Assembly: GCA_023249255.1 (NCBI GenBank)
Contig: JAHFCY010000164.1
Span: 1-7,880, forward strand
Length of the DNA stretch: 7,880 nucleotides
Direction of reading: 5' to 3'
Source of the DNA: Candidatus Lindowiibacteriota bacterium
Lineage (GTDB): Bacteria; Lindowbacteria; 2-12-FULL-62-27
Below, piece by piece: positions 5,361 to 7,880 of this stretch. Numbering within the stretch: the stretch's first letter is position 1; each line of letters opens with the position of its first letter. The notes beneath the pieces were generated by a model, which had not been told where the DNA came from, did no database searches, and worked only from the letters and a program-made list of their open reading frames with translations. The position numbers and the translations under genes were made by a program.

Positions 5361-6809
5361 ATGGCAACCAAAGGAGCAACTCCCAAAGACGCGCTGGCGA
5401 TGGCGAAAAAGGCCGGGGCCGAGATCGTCGATCTGCGATTCACGGATCTCATGGGCACCTGGCAGCACGTTTCGAACCACATCAGCGAACTGACCGAAAA
5501 ATCGTTCGAGTTCGGATTCGGATTCGACGGCTCGTCCATCCGCGGGTTTCAGGCGATCCACGAATCGGACATGCTGCTCATGCCCGATCCAGCCACCGCT
5601 TTCATCGACCCCATGCTCGAATTTCCCACGCTCGTTCTCATCTGCACCATCAGCGACCCGCTCACGGGCAAATATTACACCCGCGATCCTCGCAGCATCG
5701 CGCAGAAGGCCGAGGCCTACCTGAATAAAACCGGGATCGCAAACGGCTCGCTCTGGGGACCCGAGGCTGAATTCTTCGTCTTCGACAGCGTCCAGTACGA
5801 TCTTGGACAGAACGGCACATCCTACAAAGTCGATTCGGTCGAGGGCATCTGGAATACGAACCGGGACGAACATCCGAATCTCGGAAACAAGATCCGCAAC
5901 AAAGAAGGATATTTTCCGGTGCCGCCAACGGACACGCTCCAGGATTTCCGCTCGGAAGTTCTTCTCACGTGCCGCAAACTCGGCATCGTCTCGTGTTACC
6001 TGCATCATCACGAAGTCGCGACAGCCGGACAGGGTGAGATCGCAGTCGGCGCAAAATCATTGACGGCCGCGGCCGACCAGCTCGTGGCTTTCAAGTACAT
6101 CATGAAAAACATCGCCAAGAAAAAAGGCAAGACGGTCACGTTCATGCCCAAGCCCCTGTTTGGCGACAACGGAAACGGAATGCACACGCACCAGAGTCTC
6201 TGGAAAGGCATCACGAATCTGTTCTATGACGCAAAAGGCTACGCGGGTCTGTCGAAACTGGCGATGTGGTACGTCGGGGGATTGCTCAAGCACGCGCCGG
6301 CACTCTGCGGATTATGCAGTCCGAGCACAAACTCCTACAAGCGCCTGGTGCCGGGTTACGAAGCGCCGGTGAATCTGGCCTATTCGAAGCGGAACCGGTC
6401 GGCCGCGGTCCGAATTCCGACCTACACCGTCCGCAATCCGGCGGCGGAAGCCAAGGGCAAGCGCATCGAGTATCGGCCGCCCGATCCGTCCTGCAATCCG
6501 TATCTGGCGTTTTCGGCCCTGCTCATGGCGGGACTCGACGGCATTCAGAACCGGATCGATCCGGGCAAGCCGCTCGAGAAGGATATTTACGAGTTGTCGG
6601 GCGCGGAGGCCGCGAAGGTTCCGCAGGTGCCGGGATCGCTCGACGAGGCGCTCCGAAATCTCGAGAGAGACCACGACTTCCTGCTGAAAGGCGACGTCTT
6701 CACGCCGGACGTCATCGATACATGGATTTCGTACAAGCGAAGCAAGGAAGTTGATTTTGTCCGGCTCCGGCCACACCCGGCGGAGATTCACCTCTATTAC
6801 GATTGTTGA
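5361..6809 (+). CDS. glnA: Type I glutamine synthetase
   Basis: Glutamine synthetase converts glutamate, ammonia and ATP to glutamine in the cytosol. At 482 residues it has the normal GSI length and forms dodecamers in this family. All signatures are seen: the beta-grasp motif FGFDGSSIRGF (53-63), WGPEAEFF with metal-binding Glu residues (132-139), HHEVATAGQGE (216-226), KPLFGDNGNGMHTHQSLW (264-281) with the ATP/metal His, the NRSAAVRIP arginines (345-353) and IEYRPPDPSCNPYL (369-382). Tyr410 in KDIYEL aligns with the adenylylated Tyr397 of E. coli GlnA, so adenylylation by a GlnE-type enzyme is possible; no glnE is in the window. The gene follows lrp2 and ends 25 bases before a strong terminator, so it closes the nitrogen block. 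Confidence 0.98.
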   Translation: MATKGATPKDALAMAKKAGAEIVDLRFTDLMGTWQHVSNHISELTEKSFEFGFGFDGSSIRGFQAIHESDMLLMPDPATAFIDPMLEFPTLVLICTISDPLTGKYYTRDPRSIAQKAEAYLNKTGIANGSLWGPEAEFFVFDSVQYDLGQNGTSYKVDSVEGIWNTNRDEHPNLGNKIRNKEGYFPVPPTDTLQDFRSEVLLTCRKLGIVSCYLHHHEVATAGQGEIAVGAKSLTAAADQLVAFKYIMKNIAKKKGKTVTFMPKPLFGDNGNGMHTHQSLWKGITNLFYDAKGYAGLSKLAMWYVGGLLKHAPALCGLCSPSTNSYKRLVPGYEAPVNLAYSKRNRSAAVRIPTYTVRNPAAEAKGKRIEYRPPDPSCNPYLAFSALLMAGLDGIQNRIDPGKPLEKDIYELSGAEAAKVPQVPGSLDEALRNLERDHDFLLKGDVFTPDVIDTWISYKRSKEVDFVRLRPHPAEIHLYYDC

Positions 6810-6834
6810 TTCAACCGAAGCACGAAGCCATCAA

Positions 6835-6878
6835 GCCGCCTTCGCCCCGCAACACGGGACGAGGGCGGTTTTTTTTTT
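6835..6878 (+). terminator. Rho-independent terminator of glnA
   Basis: A GC-rich stem runs from 6836-6849 to 6855-6868 with one mismatch (C6845/A6859), one G-U pair and a 5-base loop (CAACA). It is followed at once by ten T residues (6869-6878). This is a textbook intrinsic terminator for the plus-strand nitrogen operon. The convergent phosphorylase gene ends one base after the T-run. Little A-richness precedes the stem, so it is probably weak in the minus direction. Confidence 0.93.
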
Positions 6879-7880
6879 CTACGCGATTTTGACTGACGGT
6901 TCGGGAGCGGCAATTTTCGACCAGGCCGGCGTTTTCAAATAGACCTTGTCGAAGTAATCCCGGCACATGCGGGACGTGGCGAAGTCGTGCGTGATCGTCG
7001 TCAGCGCCGCCTTCATGCGCCGCACCCACTGCGCGGGCGTGCCGTTTTTGTCGCGGTCGTAATACGCCGGCAACACCTGTTTTTCCAGAATGTCATAGAG
7101 GGCGCTGGCGTCGACCCATGACTGGTGGCCGGGATCATCGAAGACGGCGCCGTCGCCGATTTGCCAGCCATTGTCACCGTTGAATCCTTCGCACCACCAT
7201 CCGTCCGGAATGCTCAAATTCAACACCCCGTTGATCGCGGCCTTGATCCCGCTTGTTCCCGATGCCTCCATCGGCCGAACGGGATTGTTGAGCCAGATGT
7301 CGACGCCTTGAACAAGCCGTCGGGCGACGTGCATGTCGTAGTTTTCGAGGAAAAAGACATGGCCGCGAAGGTCCGAATGCTGGACGATCCCGAAGATGTG
7401 CCGGATGAGGTCCTGTCCCTCGCGGTCGCTCGGATGGGCCTTGCCCGAAAACACGATCCGGAGCGGCCGGTCGGCATTGGTGCAGATGGCCTTGAGGCGC
7501 TGAAAATCGTTAAAAATCAAACCGGCTCGTTTGTACCCCGCGAAACGGCGGGCGAATCCGATCCAGAGAGCGCGCGGTTCGATCATGGCCTGAACGCGTC
7601 GAAGTTCGTCCGGGCTGTGTCCGTGGCGGGAGTACATCGACAGGAGCCGATGCTTCAAAAACGCCGTCAGACGATTTTTCTGCGCGTCGTGGGCCGCCCA
7701 GACGTCGGCATCCGGCAACGAGTCGATGAGGCGTTTCCATTCGTCGATGCTCTTCCAGAGGATGCGCGTCCAATCCTGCCCGAAGTGCTGTTCGTAGAGG
7801 TCCCGGATGTCGGTGCCAAGCCATGTGAGGACATGGACGCCGTTGGTCACGTAGTCGGCAGAGGGATTTTTGACTCCGAC
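6879..7880 (-). CDS. glgP: Alpha-glucan (glycogen/maltodextrin) phosphorylase, C-terminal part
   Basis: These are the last 333 residues of a GT35 phosphorylase, which releases glucose-1-phosphate from glycogen or maltodextrin using pyridoxal phosphate. The frame is open to the window edge, and the first visible residues (VGVKNPSADYVTNGVH) show that the gene begins upstream; the GTG at 7850 is internal. Visible motifs are NGVHVLTW (13-20 of the fragment), GFARRFAGYKRAGLIF (108-123), SGKAHPSD (145-152) and VDIWLNNPVRPMEASGTSG (193-211). K213 in GTSGIKAAING is the lysine expected to bind PLP, and the fragment ends with the DGWWCEGFNGDNGW block. These forms fit the shorter alpha-glucan phosphorylase group (Thermotoga/archaeal style) rather than the animal or E. 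coli MalP type. The gene converges on glnA and shares no operon with it. With the GH13/MFS pair at the other end of the window it suggests storage-glucan metabolism. The symbol is by family. Confidence 0.93.
   Translation of the reverse strand, partial: VGVKNPSADYVTNGVHVLTWLGTDIRDLYEQHFGQDWTRILWKSIDEWKRLIDSLPDADVWAAHDAQKNRLTAFLKHRLLSMYSRHGHSPDELRRVQAMIEPRALWIGFARRFAGYKRAGLIFNDFQRLKAICTNADRPLRIVFSGKAHPSDREGQDLIRHIFGIVQHSDLRGHVFFLENYDMHVARRLVQGVDIWLNNPVRPMEASGTSGIKAAINGVLNLSIPDGWWCEGFNGDNGWQIGDGAVFDDPGHQSWVDASALYDILEKQVLPAYYDRDKNGTPAQWVRRMKAALTTITHDFATSRMCRDYFDKVYLKTPAWSKIAAPEPSVKIA

Noticed and set aside
5007-6011. Long minus-strand open frame (334 codons) opposite lrp2 and glnA
   Set aside because: It spans two unrelated conserved genes and their gap, with no domain of its own.
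6836-6868. Terminator acting for the convergent phosphorylase gene as well
   Set aside because: On the minus strand the stem is not followed by a T-rich run, so only the plus-strand role is supported.
1-7880. CRISPR arrays, insertion sequences, integration sites
   Set aside because: No regularly spaced repeats, transposase-like frames or long terminal repeats were seen; the only long repeat is the lrp1/lrp2 paralogy.

Overview
The window comes from a bacterium with GC-rich genes and short AT-rich control gaps. No gene fixes the lineage. The mix is a type I glutamine synthetase, an Amt channel with a secretion signal, a PII protein without the uridylylated tyrosine, and Lrp/AsnC regulators that (from memory) resemble forms common in archaea. 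This suggests a deep-branching Gram-negative phylum such as Nitrospirota or Methylomirabilota. That assignment is a guess.

Layout. Positions 1-1948 (minus strand) hold a two-gene carbohydrate operon: an MFS transporter followed by the start of a GH13 alpha-amylase-family enzyme, joined by an ATGA overlap. Positions 1949-2087 are an AT-rich divergent control region with paired inverted repeats and a clear promoter. Positions 2088-6809 (plus strand) hold a nitrogen-assimilation block in the order lrp1, amtB, glnK/glnB-type PII, lrp2, glnA. It is closed by a strong intrinsic terminator at 6835-6878. Positions 6879-7880 (minus strand, convergent) hold the C-terminal part of an alpha-glucan phosphorylase that runs off the right edge.

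How the genes fit together. AmtB brings in ammonium, PII senses nitrogen and energy status and can gate AmtB, and GlnA fixes ammonium into glutamine. No NtrBC, GlnD or GlnE gene is visible. Instead, two gap-free paralogous Lrp/AsnC regulators (about 64% identical by hand count over the shared domains) each stand directly upstream of one half of the pathway: lrp1 before amtB-glnK and lrp2 before glnA. Both start from the same promoter architecture, TTGACA-N17-TACCGT-N8-start codon, with no usable Shine-Dalgarno, which implies leaderless mRNAs. The flanking carbohydrate genes (GH13 enzyme, MFS carrier, phosphorylase) point to glycogen or maltodextrin turnover.

The most notable result is this twin-Lrp nitrogen cassette with matched leaderless promoters. 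It is a candidate regulatory system that replaces or supplements the classical Ntr cascade. Its function is inferred, not shown.
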